A DNA stretch of 64,000 bases, from contig NZ_FOWD01000009.1 in NCBI RefSeq assembly GCF_900115365.1, forward strand, positions 1 through 64,000, in the 5' to 3' direction. This document shows positions 9,545-19,112 of this stretch, piece after piece. This DNA is from Anaerocolumna aminovalerica (GTDB taxonomy: Bacteria; Bacillota; Clostridia; Lachnospirales; Lachnospiraceae). The notes below the pieces were generated by a model that saw only the letters and a list, made by a program, of their open reading frames with translations, had not been told where the DNA came from and did no database searches. Position 1 is the first letter of the stretch, and every line of letters starts with the position of its first letter. The translations under genes were made by a program, and so were the position numbers.

Positions 9545-9772
9545 ATGATTGCTGTAAGGTGCTTTAATTTAATTTCGGAATACCAAAAGCCAGGAAAGGA
9601 TAAGGTAGATATTGAGTTTTTTTCCTTGTATAAAGATTTGGAAACAAAAAAGATTTTATGTGAATCTGCAAAAGATATTGTTAAATCAATAGATTGGAAT
9701 AACTCAGCTCTGTTGCACAAAGGTTTATCCTGGATTACACAAAATTATTTGAGACTTAATTGCATAATATAA
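9545..9772 (+). CDS. Small unrecognised ORF, possibly a gene remnant
   Basis: A 75-residue frame with no clear RBS. The stretch from about residue 12 (SEYQKPGKDKVDIEFFSLYKD) through CESAKDIVKSIDWNNSALLHKG has protein-like composition. Just upstream a different frame starts MKFSIHDCCKVL and stops, so this may be a frameshifted small gene. It lies directly before a terminator, so transcription from the MBL unit probably ends here. No function is proposed. Confidence 0.35.
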   Translation: MIAVRCFNLISEYQKPGKDKVDIEFFSLYKDLETKKILCESAKDIVKSIDWNNSALLHKGLSWITQNYLRLNCII

Positions 9773-9816
9773 ATTTAAGGACTACTTCATTTTGGAGTGG
9801 TCCTTTCTTAAATTTA
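9770..9816 (+). terminator. Rho-independent terminator-like hairpin
   Basis: AAATTTAAGGACTACT pairs with AGTGGTCCTTTCTTAAATTT around a short loop. It separates the decayed MBL region from the deoR operon. Confidence 0.65.
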
Positions 9817-9863
9817 TGCTTTATAGGGCGATTAGGGATAGACAGTTACGTTTTGTTTACATT

Positions 9864-9971
9864 TGTTCGATTCTATTTTACCATCTAAAACAGCCTCTAC
9901 AAAACGAACAATTATACCAGCTTTATTGACAATTTTCCATGATATTTATATAATATGAACGTAAACGAACA
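9864..9971 (+). promoter_or_regulatory. deoR-dtnK operon promoter with candidate operators
   Basis: TTGACA (9926-9931), a 17-base spacer and TATAAT (9949-9954) form a consensus sigma-A promoter 74 bases before the deoR start. AAACGAACA occurs as a direct repeat at 9902-9910 and 9963-9971, flanking the promoter, with TGTTCG inverted at 9864-9869. Repeats bracketing the promoter suit a DeoR repressor and looping. Promoter is well supported; operator role is inferred. Confidence 0.75.
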
Positions 9972-10027
9972 TAATAGATAAATAGATAATGAAATTCTAT
10001 TTTATTTACAATCAGAGGAGTGAAACA

Positions 10028-10771
10028 ATGTTTGCAGAAGAGAGGCGAACCCAGATTATTAACATCATACGTGAGACAGGAACGGTCCAGGTGGAGCAGC
10101 TGGCAAAGAAATTGGATGTAAGTCTTATGACCATTCGGAGAGATTTGGAAAAACTCCGGCAGGAGGGTATCATTGAGAGATGTCATGGAGGTGCTATCTT
10201 AAAAAGAGAAGTAGCTTATACGAAGAAACGGACATTGCAGATGGAGGAAAAAGAAAAAATAGCGGATAAGTGCGCCCAGTATGTTAAGAGAGGCAACACA
10301 GTTTTTTTGGATGCAGGTACAACCACTTATGAGATTGCCAAGCGAATTCGTGATATCCCCTCTATTACGGTTATTACCAATGACTTAGAGATTGCCATGC
10401 TCCTTATGGAATCGGATGTGAATCTATTGGTGTGCGGGGGAAATGTTCAGAAATCTACAGGAAGTATGCTTGGAGACTTTGCCAATCAGATGGTAGAAGA
10501 ATTAAGGACAGAGATTGCATTTATTGGCGCTGCCTCCATAGACGATGAGTATAATGTTTTAACTCCCACATCTAAAAAGGCTGTATTAAAACGCCTAATA
10601 TGCAAATATGCCAACCGTTCCTATCTGGCAGTGGATCATACTAAGTTTGGAAAACAGGCACTAATTAAAGTCAATCATTTAGCAGATTACTCCGGAGTTA
10701 TAACCAATAAAGTTTTTGGTGAAGAGGATGATATATTAAAGCAAAGAAAAATCAACATTATTCAGGTGTAA
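10028..10771 (+). CDS. DeoR-family transcriptional regulator
   Basis: A repressor of 247 residues. The N-terminal winged helix-turn-helix reads ERRTQIINIIRETG...VSLMTIRRDLEKL, followed by ERCHGGAIL. The C-terminal DeoRC sugar-phosphate sensor domain (ISOCOT fold) has DAGTTTYEIAK, VITNDLEIA and LAVDHTKFG. The frame opens at ATG 9989, but GAGGAGTG before ATG 10028 and the family start (MFAEERR) fix the start there. It heads an operon with an acid-sugar kinase 13 bases downstream, a PdxA2-like dehydrogenase and a GntP permease. It probably represses its own operon and responds to a phosphorylated four-carbon intermediate. The ligand is not visible from sequence. Confidence 0.92.
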   Translation: MFAEERRTQIINIIRETGTVQVEQLAKKLDVSLMTIRRDLEKLRQEGIIERCHGGAILKREVAYTKKRTLQMEEKEKIADKCAQYVKRGNTVFLDAGTTTYEIAKRIRDIPSITVITNDLEIAMLLMESDVNLLVCGGNVQKSTGSMLGDFANQMVEELRTEIAFIGAASIDDEYNVLTPTSKKAVLKRLICKYANRSYLAVDHTKFGKQALIKVNHLADYSGVITNKVFGEEDDILKQRKINIIQV

Positions 10772-10784
10772 AGGAGGAGTTCCT

Positions 10785-12083
10785 ATGGCACAATGTGTAG
10801 TTATAGCAGATGATTTAACCGGAGCCAATGCCACGGGTGTATTACTAAAAAAACTTAGATTTACAGCATATACCGTAATGAATGCAGAAAGGCTTGACTT
10901 GAAATTGCTGTCAGACACCGATTGTATTGTATATCCTACAGATAGCAGGGCAGTGGATGCAGAGATAGCTTATAACCGTGTTTATAATGTAGTCAAATTA
11001 TTGAAGGATAATAATATAAAACTATATACCAAGCGTATTGACAGTACTTTAAGAGGAAACTTGGGAAGTGAAACAGATGCTTTTTTAGATGCATTATCCA
11101 ATCAGTCCATGGCGATAGTTGTACCTTGTTTTCCACAAGCCAGTCGTATTGTGGCAGGCGGGTATATGCTTGTAAATACAGTTCCGCTGCACAAAACAGA
11201 AGTTGCCCTGGATCCCAAAACTCCTATTCACACCTCTTATGTACAAGATTTATTTAAAGAACAGTCCAAATATCCGGTTGCCTCTTTGCAGATTAATGAC
11301 ATTATGTTAGGAAAAGAACACATAGCAGAAAAGATTAAAGAATATAAACATTTGGGTGTTAGAATCCTAATCTTTGACTGCATATCAAATGAGGATTTAG
11401 ATACTATTGCAGATGGAGTAATAAAAAGCAAAGTTCCATTTATAGCAGTTGATCCGGGCACCTTTACAGCAGCACTTTCAAGGAAGCTGATGAAACAAAA
11501 AGAGGGTAACAGTAAAGTACTAATTACCATAGGAAGTGTAAATGGAGTAGCCAAAATGCAGGTTGATGAATTGTTGCTTGCACAAAAAGTACTTCCAGTA
11601 TTTGTGAATGTGAAAGAACTGGTGGAAGGAGAAGAGAGAAGAACAGCTGAAATGAACCGTGTAGTAGAAGAGGTTCTAAATAGCGGCAGGAATCAGGAAG
11701 TTTGTGCTGTGATAGGCAATGGTATTCTTCCGGAAAACCGTATTGACTTAACCGTATATGCCAGACGTTTTTATGTGGAAAAAGAAGATATCAGCAATTT
11801 GATTAATGATTCCTTTGCTGAAATCACCTATCAGATTCTCCTTAGGAATCAGGAATTTAAAGGTTTGTATTCCAGTGGTGGAGATATTACGGTTGCAATT
11901 AGCAAGAAATTTAATTCAGCCGGTATTCGTTTGCTGGGAGAGGTAGTACCTTTGGCAGCTTATGGGGAATTTATCGGCGGAGTATTTGAGGGATTAAAAG
12001 TGGTCACCAAAGGAGGAATGGCAGGAGATAAAAATGCATTGAATCAGTGTATTCATTATTTAAAAGAACAATTATATATGTAA
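10785..12083 (+). CDS. dtnK: Four-carbon acid-sugar kinase, probable D-threonate kinase (DUF1537)
   Basis: 432 residues with DUF1537 N-terminal landmarks (VVIADDLTGANATG, TKRIDSTLRGN) and C-terminal nucleotide-binding landmarks (YSSGGDITVAI, TKGGMAGD). The family phosphorylates C4 acid sugars at O4. The immediate partner is a PdxA2-type dehydrogenase with no separate sugar-acid dehydrogenase. That combination is the published D-threonate pathway: D-threonate to D-threonate 4-phosphate, then to dihydroxyacetone phosphate and CO2. RBS AAGGAGGAG precedes the ATG. D-erythronate is the main alternative substrate. Family firm, substrate inferred from context. Confidence 0.88.
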   Translation: MAQCVVIADDLTGANATGVLLKKLRFTAYTVMNAERLDLKLLSDTDCIVYPTDSRAVDAEIAYNRVYNVVKLLKDNNIKLYTKRIDSTLRGNLGSETDAFLDALSNQSMAIVVPCFPQASRIVAGGYMLVNTVPLHKTEVALDPKTPIHTSYVQDLFKEQSKYPVASLQINDIMLGKEHIAEKIKEYKHLGVRILIFDCISNEDLDTIADGVIKSKVPFIAVDPGTFTAALSRKLMKQKEGNSKVLITIGSVNGVAKMQVDELLLAQKVLPVFVNVKELVEGEERRTAEMNRVVEEVLNSGRNQEVCAVIGNGILPENRIDLTVYARRFYVEKEDISNLINDSFAEITYQILLRNQEFKGLYSSGGDITVAISKKFNSAGIRLLGEVVPLAAYGEFIGGVFEGLKVVTKGGMAGDKNALNQCIHYLKEQLYM

Positions 12084-12142
12084 GATTTCAAAAGGAGCGT
12101 ATAAATATATTATTATTACAAGGAAAGGCAGGAAAATAACAG

Positions 12143-13141
12143 ATGAGACCATTAATAGCAATTCCCATAGGAGATCCAGCAGGAATCGGTCCTGAAATTG
12201 TAGTTAAAGCAATTATTAATAAAGAGGTATTACAGGCAGCCCGATGTGTTGTCATCGGAGATAAGAACATAATAGAGGATGCCATTGGGTTTACTAAGGT
12301 ACCATTAAAGGTAAATGTTATTGAACATCCAGAGGATGGCATATATGAAGAAGGTATCTTGAATTTAATTGATTTACACAATGTAGATATGACAGAATTC
12401 AGAATTGGTGAAATAAGGGGTATATGTGGAAAAGCTGCTTATGAGTATATTGCAAAAAGTATTGAACTTGCCAATGCAAGAGAAGTAGATGCAGTTTCCA
12501 CCACACCCATTAATAAAGAATCTCTGAAGGCAGGAGGGATACCCTATATTGGTCATACGGAGATATTCGGAGCACTTACCGGTACAAAAGATCCTCTTAC
12601 TATGTTTGAAGTACATGGAATGAGAGTGTTTTTCCTTAGCAGGCATGTATCATTAAGGCAGGCATGCAATATGGTTAAGAAAGAGAGAATTATAGATTAT
12701 GTAATAAGATGCAAAGAGGTACTGGCTACCTTGGGGCTAAAAGAAGGTACTATGGCAGTGGCAGGTTTAAATCCACATAGTGGAGAACACGGATTGTTCG
12801 GTAATGAAGAAGTGGAAGAAGTTATGCCGGCAGTGGAAGAACTGCAAAGAAGGGGCTATGATGTGGCAGGTCCTATTGGAGCAGACTCGGTTTTCCATTT
12901 GGCATTACAAGGCCGTTATAACAGTGTTTTATCTATGTATCACGATCAGGGACATATTGCTACTAAAACATTGGATTTTGAAAAGACCATAGCTGTTACA
13001 GGGGGAATGCCTATTCTGCGAACATCCGTCGACCACGGCACAGCAATGGACATAGCAGGAAAAGGTATAGCAAGTGAAGTCAGTATGATAGAAGCTATTC
13101 TATTAGGTGCTAAATATTCACCTAATTTTACCGGTGCCTGA
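12143..13141 (+). CDS. pdxA2: PdxA2-type 4-phospho-D-threonate dehydrogenase
   Basis: 332 residues of the PdxA family, which oxidises and decarboxylates 4-phosphohydroxy acids. Visible landmarks are [14 protein letters not shown] at the N-terminus, the metal-binding histidine in [24 protein letters not shown], and [14 protein letters not shown] near the C-terminus. The biosynthetic PdxA of vitamin B6 synthesis is similar, but linkage to a DUF1537 kinase, DeoR regulator and GntP permease points to the catabolic PdxA2. It would convert 4-phospho-D-threonate to DHAP and CO2 using NAD+. A 59-base gap separates it from dtnK. Confidence 0.9.
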   Translation: MRPLIAIPIGDPAGIGPEIVVKAIINKEVLQAARCVVIGDKNIIEDAIGFTKVPLKVNVIEHPEDGIYEEGILNLIDLHNVDMTEFRIGEIRGICGKAAYEYIAKSIELANAREVDAVSTTPINKESLKAGGIPYIGHTEIFGALTGTKDPLTMFEVHGMRVFFLSRHVSLRQACNMVKKERIIDYVIRCKEVLATLGLKEGTMAVAGLNPHSGEHGLFGNEEVEEVMPAVEELQRRGYDVAGPIGADSVFHLALQGRYNSVLSMYHDQGHIATKTLDFEKTIAVTGGMPILRTSVDHGTAMDIAGKGIASEVSMIEAILLGAKYSPNFTGA

Positions 13142-13170
13142 CCCTGTGCAGCAGGTACCGGGCAGAATAC
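13127..13170 (+). repeat. Diverged GGTGCCTGnnnC repeat at the pdxA2 3' end
   Basis: ACCGGTGCCTGACCCTGTGC followed by GCAGGTACCGGGC overlaps the pdxA2 stop. It matches in part the repeat clusters at 6953-7024 and 36385-36431 (TTTTACCGGTGCCTGGCACC). The similarity is partial. Confidence 0.45.
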
Positions 13171-13201
13171 AATAATTTAATATTATGGAAGGAGAGGTTT
13201 T

Positions 13202-14575
13202 ATGGCAACAACAGTATCAGGTTCTCAGATGCTTATTGGATTAGGTATAGGTCTGCTCCTATTGATCTTCATGATTCTGAAAACTAAAATCCACGTATTC
13301 TTAGCACTCATTATCGCGGCAGTTATTGTTGGATTGGTTGGGGGACTACCGCCATCGGATACCATAAGCGCAATCACTTCAGGATTTGGCGGTACTTTGA
13401 GCAGTATTGGTATTATCATCGGTTTTGGCATTATGATGGGGAAAATGTTTGAAGTATCCGGCGCAGCGGAAAGAATGGCTCTTACCTTTCTAAAGATTTT
13501 TGGTAAAGGAAGAGAGGAATGGGCACTTTCCATTACAGGATTTTTGGTATCCATACCAATATTCTGCGACTCCGGTTTTGTTATTCTGTCACCACTTGCA
13601 AAAGCACTTTCCCGAAGAACGAAAAAATCTATGGTTACTTTATCCATAGCATTGGCAGGCGGTCTGGTTATTACACACTCCCTGATACCCCCAACACCCG
13701 GTCCTCTTGGTGTAGCAGGAACCTTTGGTGTTGATGTGGGTAAATTTATCTTACTTGGAATTGTAATAGCTATTCCTATGGCTTTCGTAGTAACTATTTA
13801 CGGACGGTATCTTGGTAAAAAAATATACCAAATTCCCAGTGAAGACGGTGAGAAGTGGGAAAGACCGGCATATCAGAAGGCTGTTTTAGACAACACTACT
13901 GGTGAAACAAATCAGAATCTTCCCTCTACACTTCTATCCTTTGCACCCTTAATACTGCCTATTATATTAATACTATTTAATACAGTATTATCGGCAATGA
14001 AATTGACAGAAGGTTTCTATGCAGTATTAATATTTATTGGTCAACCTGTTATAGCAGTTGGTATTGGATTATTAATATCCATCTATACACTGACCAGAGG
14101 AAAGGATAGAAAAGACGTTATTCTTGAGCTTGAAGACAGTATGAAATCAGCAGGCATTATCATATTCGTAACCGGTGGCGGTGGAGCATTAGGGCAGGTT
14201 ATTAAATCAGCAGGTGTTGGAGATTATATAGCCAAAGGAATCGCAGCTACTTCCATACCGGTTATATTACTACCTTTCATCATTGCAACTCTGGTTCGAT
14301 TTGTACAAGGCTCTGGAACAGTAGCCATGATTACTGCGGCAGGCATTACGGCTCCTATTGTAGAAGCAGCAGGTGGTGATATGATGTTAGGTGCATTTGC
14401 AGCATGTATTGGTTCTTTATTCTTCTCTTACTTTAATGATAGTTTTTACTGGGTAGTAAACCGGCTCAGTGGAATCGTTGAAACGAAAGAACAGGTCCGC
14501 GTCTGGTCGGTAACTACAACCATTGCCTGGGCGGTAGGGTTTGTTGAATTGATTATATTGAATATATTTATTTAA
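13202..14575 (+). CDS. GntP-family gluconate/acid-sugar:H+ symporter
   Basis: 457 residues, almost entirely hydrophobic, with about 12-14 membrane segments, matching GntP permeases. Family landmarks are GFGGTLSSIGIIIGFGIMMGKM, PIFCDSGFVIL, THSLIPPTPGPLGVAG, FVTGGGGALGQVIK, VRFVQGSGTVAMITAAG and SYFNDSFYWVVNRLSG. RBS GGAAGGAG precedes the ATG. As last gene of the operon it is the probable importer of D-threonate. A decayed copy of its last 50 codons plus terminator recurs at 23262-23466. Confidence 0.92.
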   Translation: MATTVSGSQMLIGLGIGLLLLIFMILKTKIHVFLALIIAAVIVGLVGGLPPSDTISAITSGFGGTLSSIGIIIGFGIMMGKMFEVSGAAERMALTFLKIFGKGREEWALSITGFLVSIPIFCDSGFVILSPLAKALSRRTKKSMVTLSIALAGGLVITHSLIPPTPGPLGVAGTFGVDVGKFILLGIVIAIPMAFVVTIYGRYLGKKIYQIPSEDGEKWERPAYQKAVLDNTTGETNQNLPSTLLSFAPLILPIILILFNTVLSAMKLTEGFYAVLIFIGQPVIAVGIGLLISIYTLTRGKDRKDVILELEDSMKSAGIIIFVTGGGGALGQVIKSAGVGDYIAKGIAATSIPVILLPFIIATLVRFVQGSGTVAMITAAGITAPIVEAAGGDMMLGAFAACIGSLFFSYFNDSFYWVVNRLSGIVETKEQVRVWSVTTTIAWAVGFVELIILNIFI

Positions 14576-14579
14576 CAGA

Positions 14580-14626
14580 GAAGGTGTTATGTATCGAAGG
14601 GTATGGATGCATAACACCTTTCTTGA
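14580..14626 (+). terminator. Terminator of the D-threonate operon
   Basis: AAGGTGTTATG pairs with CATAACACCTT around a 16-base interior, followed by TCTTG. A degenerate sister hairpin follows the gntP fragment at 23421-23466. Confidence 0.85.
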
Positions 14627-14766
14627 TTATTATTAGTGCTTTCACAAAAGTGGTTCTGAATTCATTTTAATCCCCCAGTTTAATAAAAATAGAGCTCATT
14701 TTCGACAATTTTTGCAGAAGCAGTTTCTATGTTAATGTGCTATAAAGTAGCAAAAAAAGTTTTAAT

Positions 14767-14790
14767 TAAAGTAGTAAAATATACCGTTTA
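14767..14790 (+). promoter_or_regulatory. Weak candidate flagellar (SigD-like) promoter
   Basis: TAAA followed after 13 bases by CCGTTTA resembles the TAAA / GCCGATAA elements of flagellar sigma factors, but the spacing is short. The rest of the 290-base gap before the flagellin holds only the gntP terminator and AT-rich sequence. Confidence 0.25.
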
Positions 14791-14867
14791 TGCCTACCAT
14801 TACCAGATTTAATATGTTACAATGATTATATCTAGGTCTAATATACTATACAAAGGATGGGGTTATT

Positions 14868-17800
14868 TTGATTATTCAGCATAATATACAAAGCATGATG
14901 ACCAATAGACAATTGGGGATTACTAATAATATAGGAATGAAATCAACAGAAAAGCTTTCAAGTGGATATAAAATAAATCGTGCAGCAGATAATGCAGCAG
15001 GATTAACCATATCAGAAAAGATGAGAGCGCAGATTAGAGGACTTGAACGTGCTACGGATAATGCTTTGGATGGTGTCAATTTCATCCAGGTTGCAGATGG
15101 AGCAATGGATGAAATTACTATAATGATTCAAAGAATGAGGGAACTTACGATTCAGGCATTAAATGATACCTATTCATTACAGGACAAAGCAATTATTGCA
15201 CAAGAAATAGAAGAATGTCAGTCTATGATAGATAATATTTGTAAGCAGACAGAGTACAATACAATTAATGTATTTGAGAAGCATCAGGATACATATTATA
15301 GTATTGAAGGTAGTAAACAGTGGGACCCTGCACAGATACAGGTGATAGAAGAACCTGACAATGATTTGATTATTTATTTGCCTGACGAGTATGTGCCATC
15401 AACCTATCAAATTCGTGTGCCAAGTGGAGTATACACAACTCAGGAGCTAGTGGATGAAATTGATACTGCGTTTGAGAATATGGTTCCGGGGAATCCGGGA
15501 TTTGTATTAGAGTATACGGAAGATGGATATTGTAACCTTAATTTTGAAGGCGGAAAAGACGTGAAAAGTGTTGAGGGCCATTTATCTGGTCTGATCTATG
15601 GAAGAAATAATGGAAGTGGATATGGAAGGCTGGTTGGAACTACACAGTTTGAAGCAGGATGGCCATTAAGTATCGTAAACGGTAAAAACGATACGATTAC
15701 ATTTTATACAGAAACTGCCCATGGGACAGATAGTAAAAAAGTTTCGTTAACAATTCCATCTGGCTCCTATACGAGAGAAGAATTGATTAATATAATAAAT
15801 AATACACTATCAGCACAGAACCTAGAGGGAATAGTGGCTAAAGAATATGGTGAGAAATCGATTCAACTCTCAGCAGGATCTAATGTTGTAACCGGGCTAA
15901 AAGGCAATATGTTTGCTATTGATGAAGGTAAGCCATATACTTCGGTATTTTATGATAATGTAAAAAGTGGTAATTCAACCATGACACCTGCTTCCATCAG
16001 TGGAAAAGCTTATTATCGTGATTCTTCCAGTACCAGTAAAATAGTGATAGGCAGTGATAATAATACTTTACGATTCTCGGTAAACAACTTAGATTATCAG
16101 CAAATAACAATTGATGATGGTGAATACACAATAAGAGAACTTGCCGATCAGTTAAATGAGAAGCTAGGTGGTACAAGTTTAATTGCTTCTGCGGAAACTA
16201 TTAATACCTATATTCCAGGGACAACCGGCTCAGGGACCTATGATTATTTAAAGTTAACGTCTACATTGGAGGGCAGTGCCAGTACACTTTTATTTGACAG
16301 AAGTAGTGCGCTATTTAGTAAAACCTATGAGGCACTTTTCTGTGATACAACGGTATCTTCGGTAGATGAACCCTATCTCTATAATGGAGTCACAGTAGAC
16401 CCAAGTTTAACAGGTGCAAAATCCTTATCTGGAGGGATTAATCTTGCAAAAGGCGCTACATCTTTGAATTTAACTGTAAATGGAGATAATTATTCCTTAA
16501 ACCTGAGTAAGACTTCCTATTCATCTTTAGATGAACTAATACTAGAAATCAATTCTCAAATTAGTAACGCTGGGATAGGAATTAAGGATAAGATTCAAGT
16601 ACAAAATTATGGAAATCGAATTCAATTTGTTGCAATAGATGATAGCATAAATAGCATTCAATTTAATCCAGTCAATAAGGGTAGTGCCTATCAAGCATTG
16701 TTTCAAAATTCAGCGGATGAAATAAATTATTTCTACAAAACCGATAATGGGGTTGAGGACGGGGTAGAAGGTAGTACAAAACCTACCGTATTGAAACCAG
16801 CGTCTATTAATATGGGGCATACGTTAAGCAGCAGTATAACAATTAATGATAGCAATAATAGATTCAATATTACAGTAAATGATGTGACGAGATCTATACT
16901 TCTCACCAATGGGACTTATTCCCGTTCCCAGTTGGTTGCGGAGATAAATAAACAGTTTACCAATAATAATATTAAGGTGACAGCTTCACTAGAGAGCAAT
17001 GGATCTCTAACCTTTACAACCATAGAAAAGGGGAACAGAGCGAAACTGAATATAAGCAGTGATTTTGGCGGTTCAGCTATGAAGGTTTTTGTTGGTTCCC
17101 ATATACAAACCACCGATGCTACCTCAACGAACAGAAACATAACAGCTTCCTATATACAGGGAAAGAGCGTATCATTTCCACTAGCGTTAGATTCTACAAA
17201 CAAAAATCTTAATTTTGTTTATAAGGTAAATGGAGCATCAATAGATCTAAATATTGAACTGCCGGAAGGAGAATATAGTGCTGCTACTCTAAAAACTGAA
17301 TTACAATCTACTATTGATTCTCAGATTGGTACTAACCAATTAGTCGTCCAGGTAGATGCAAATGGTATTCTAATTAAGGCGGTTAATGCAGGTGACAAAT
17401 ACCGTTTGACTGGATTTACAGGTGGCTTTTATGAATATGTATTAAGCAAAAGAGAAGAAGTTACAAGCACACAAACTCCAGCATTACAACAAGGAACTCA
17501 TTCATTTCATGAAGCTTATGTAGTGGGAAGACAAGATTTAAGGAATCAGGTAACAGAAGTTGTGAAAGATAGAAATGATAAATTCATGATGGACTTTACC
17601 TATGTTGATCCAAGTAATGCATCCAATACATTAGAATTAGAATTAAGCGTAATCATAGAGCCCGGAGTATATCAGGGGGATGAATTGGCGCAATACCTGG
17701 AAGATAAGCTGAATGCAGAACTAATCAATCATGGTATTGACAATGTGAGGATAGAATCAGCAATTGGAGGAATAAATACTGGTGTAGTAGGAGCAGTGGA

Positions 17801-18647
17801 CGATAATGCCATTCATTTTACATTGAAAGAGGTAGAGGGTAAGGAAGCAAATAAAGGTAAGTATACATTAGATGGAATACGAGGAAATTCAGCTTATTCG
17901 ATTTTTTATAAATCCATAGGCACTCCGGAAGCATCCTATATACAGGGATCCAAAAACATAGAAAAAGGAATTACATTTACGGAAGACTCTAATACATTTA
18001 AATTTACTACGGAAGGAATTAATTACAGCTATACTTTCCCTGCTGGTGAATATACAGCAGAAGAATTAATTGATATGTTTAATCAAAAGTTTGCAGATGG
18101 AGATGACAATGGTAATATTGTAAAACTTCATGCAACCCTAGCAGGCGGTAACATCAAGATACAACATGATATATTTGGAGAACGTGGCATTGAGAATATT
18201 CATGGAACTGCCAAAGGAATTATCTTTTATAATGAAGCAGGAAGAGAAGGCTTAGAGGATCTGTTCTTACAAGTATCAGGTAATGCCGGTGATGCTTTCA
18301 AGCTTACAAGATTTCATCTAAGTACTGCTGCTATGAAGATAAATTCCATAACAGTATCACAAAATAAATATGCAGAAAAAGCATTAAAACGTCTGGACTA
18401 TGCGTTAAGCTATCTTTCAAATATTCGAAGTACATATGGTGCAAAACAAAATGCTCTGGGACATATAATCGGAGTGAATTCCACTACGGAAGAGAATACC
18501 CAAAGCGCGGAATCACGAATCAGAGATACAGACATGGCCAAAGAGATAGTCATTCTATCCAAACAAAATATTTTGATGCAATCAGCCCAGGCAATACTTA
18601 CTCAAGCAAATCAATCGGCACAAAGCGTTTTGCGTTTACTCAAATAG
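14868..18647 (+). CDS. Giant flagellin with repeated central modules
   Basis: The filament protein of the flagellum, 1259 residues against about 270-500 for ordinary flagellins. The start is TTG with GGATGG 7 bases upstream, giving M-I-I-Q-H-N, the canonical flagellin start. Residues 1-140 carry the D0/D1 signature (SSGYKINRAADNAAGLTISEKMRAQIRGL, shown here only by its ends SSGYKIN and RAQIRGL). Residues 1165-1259 carry the C-terminal D1/D0 (SAESRIRDTDMAKEIV...QSVLRLLK). Between lie about eight related modules of about 100 residues. Each has a hydrophobic strand, then a G-x-Y-x(4)-L-x(3)-I-N helix, as in SGSYTREELINIIN, DGEYTIRELADQLN, NGTYSRSQLVAEIN, EGEYSAATLKTELQ, PAGEYTAEELIDMFN. Several modules are preceded by ASYIQG-like linkers. 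It should be exported by the flagellar secretion system. No other flagellar gene is nearby. Confidence 0.93.
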   Translation: MIIQHNIQSMMTNRQLGITNNIGMKSTEKLSSGYKINRAADNAAGLTISEKMRAQIRGLERATDNALDGVNFIQVADGAMDEITIMIQRMRELTIQALNDTYSLQDKAIIAQEIEECQSMIDNICKQTEYNTINVFEKHQDTYYSIEGSKQWDPAQIQVIEEPDNDLIIYLPDEYVPSTYQIRVPSGVYTTQELVDEIDTAFENMVPGNPGFVLEYTEDGYCNLNFEGGKDVKSVEGHLSGLIYGRNNGSGYGRLVGTTQFEAGWPLSIVNGKNDTITFYTETAHGTDSKKVSLTIPSGSYTREELINIINNTLSAQNLEGIVAKEYGEKSIQLSAGSNVVTGLKGNMFAIDEGKPYTSVFYDNVKSGNSTMTPASISGKAYYRDSSSTSKIVIGSDNNTLRFSVNNLDYQQITIDDGEYTIRELADQLNEKLGGTSLIASAETINTYIPGTTGSGTYDYLKLTSTLEGSASTLLFDRSSALFSKTYEALFCDTTVSSVDEPYLYNGVTVDPSLTGAKSLSGGINLAKGATSLNLTVNGDNYSLNLSKTSYSSLDELILEINSQISNAGIGIKDKIQVQNYGNRIQFVAIDDSINSIQFNPVNKGSAYQALFQNSADEINYFYKTDNGVEDGVEGSTKPTVLKPASINMGHTLSSSITINDSNNRFNITVNDVTRSILLTNGTYSRSQLVAEINKQFTNNNIKVTASLESNGSLTFTTIEKGNRAKLNISSDFGGSAMKVFVGSHIQTTDATSTNRNITASYIQGKSVSFPLALDSTNKNLNFVYKVNGASIDLNIELPEGEYSAATLKTELQSTIDSQIGTNQLVVQVDANGILIKAVNAGDKYRLTGFTGGFYEYVLSKREEVTSTQTPALQQGTHSFHEAYVVGRQDLRNQVTEVVKDRNDKFMMDFTYVDPSNASNTLELELSVIIEPGVYQGDELAQYLEDKLNAELINHGIDNVRIESAIGGINTGVVGAVDDNAIHFTLKEVEGKEANKGKYTLDGIRGNSAYSIFYKSIGTPEASYIQGSKNIEKGITFTEDSNTFKFTTEGINYSYTFPAGEYTAEELIDMFNQKFADGDDNGNIVKLHATLAGGNIKIQHDIFGERGIENIHGTAKGIIFYNEAGREGLEDLFLQVSGNAGDAFKLTRFHLSTAAMKINSITVSQNKYAEKALKRLDYALSYLSNIRSTYGAKQNALGHIIGVNSTTEENTQSAESRIRDTDMAKEIVILSKQNILMQSAQAILTQANQSAQSVLRLLK

Positions 18648-18679
18648 TTTTTATATCCTGCGTTGATACAAAAACAGTA

Positions 18680-19063
18680 TTGGAACTTACCATTGATGAA
18701 GTAAAAAATAGGAAGTCTGGTTTTATCTGTACCAATGTACAAGAAACAGATTTAGCAGGACATAGTCAGAATTCCAGATGGTATAAAGAATTATTGGAAA
18801 TTGCGGATGAAAAGATTGGAGAAATCATAACACTGTTAAAGGAAGAAGACATATTAGTAGTTATGGCTGACCATGGAAATGACCCCAATATCGGACATAA
18901 CAGGCATACAAGAGAAAATGTTCCATTGCTGATTTATAAAAAAGGAATCACAGGTGTATCACTTGGACTGAGAAGCTCGCTGTCAGATGTTGGAGCAACC
19001 GTATGTGAGTATTTCAACGTAAAGCAGCCACAAAATGGTAGTTCATTTTTGCGGTTTTTATAA
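18680..19063 (+). pseudogene. Phosphopentomutase (DeoB) C-terminal remnant
   Basis: 127 residues matching the last third of the alkaline-phosphatase-superfamily mutase: ETDLAGHSQNSRWY, VVMADHGNDPNIGHNRHTRENVPLLIY and LSDVGATVCEYF. The metal ligands in ADHGND and HTRE are present, but the N-terminal two thirds with the catalytic threonine and cap domain are absent. The start would be an unsupported TTG. The fragment sits 33 bases after the flagellin stop with no RBS, so it is a gene remnant at an insertion boundary. The frame is undamaged, so truncation may be recent. Confidence 0.85.
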
Positions 19064-19073
19064 ATTCTGAAGG

Positions 19074-19112
19074 TAAAGCAGGAAAACTGACAATAAGGTT
19101 TTCCTGCTTTCT
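19074..19112 (+). terminator. Strong rho-independent terminator
   Basis: AAAGCAGGAAAAC pairs with GTTTTCCTGCTTT, followed by CTGCTTCT. It terminates the flagellin/deoB-remnant unit. The following 220 bases before dgt are AT-rich with two TTATG(A/G)TAAAAT boxes that may be promoter -10 regions. Confidence 0.85.
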
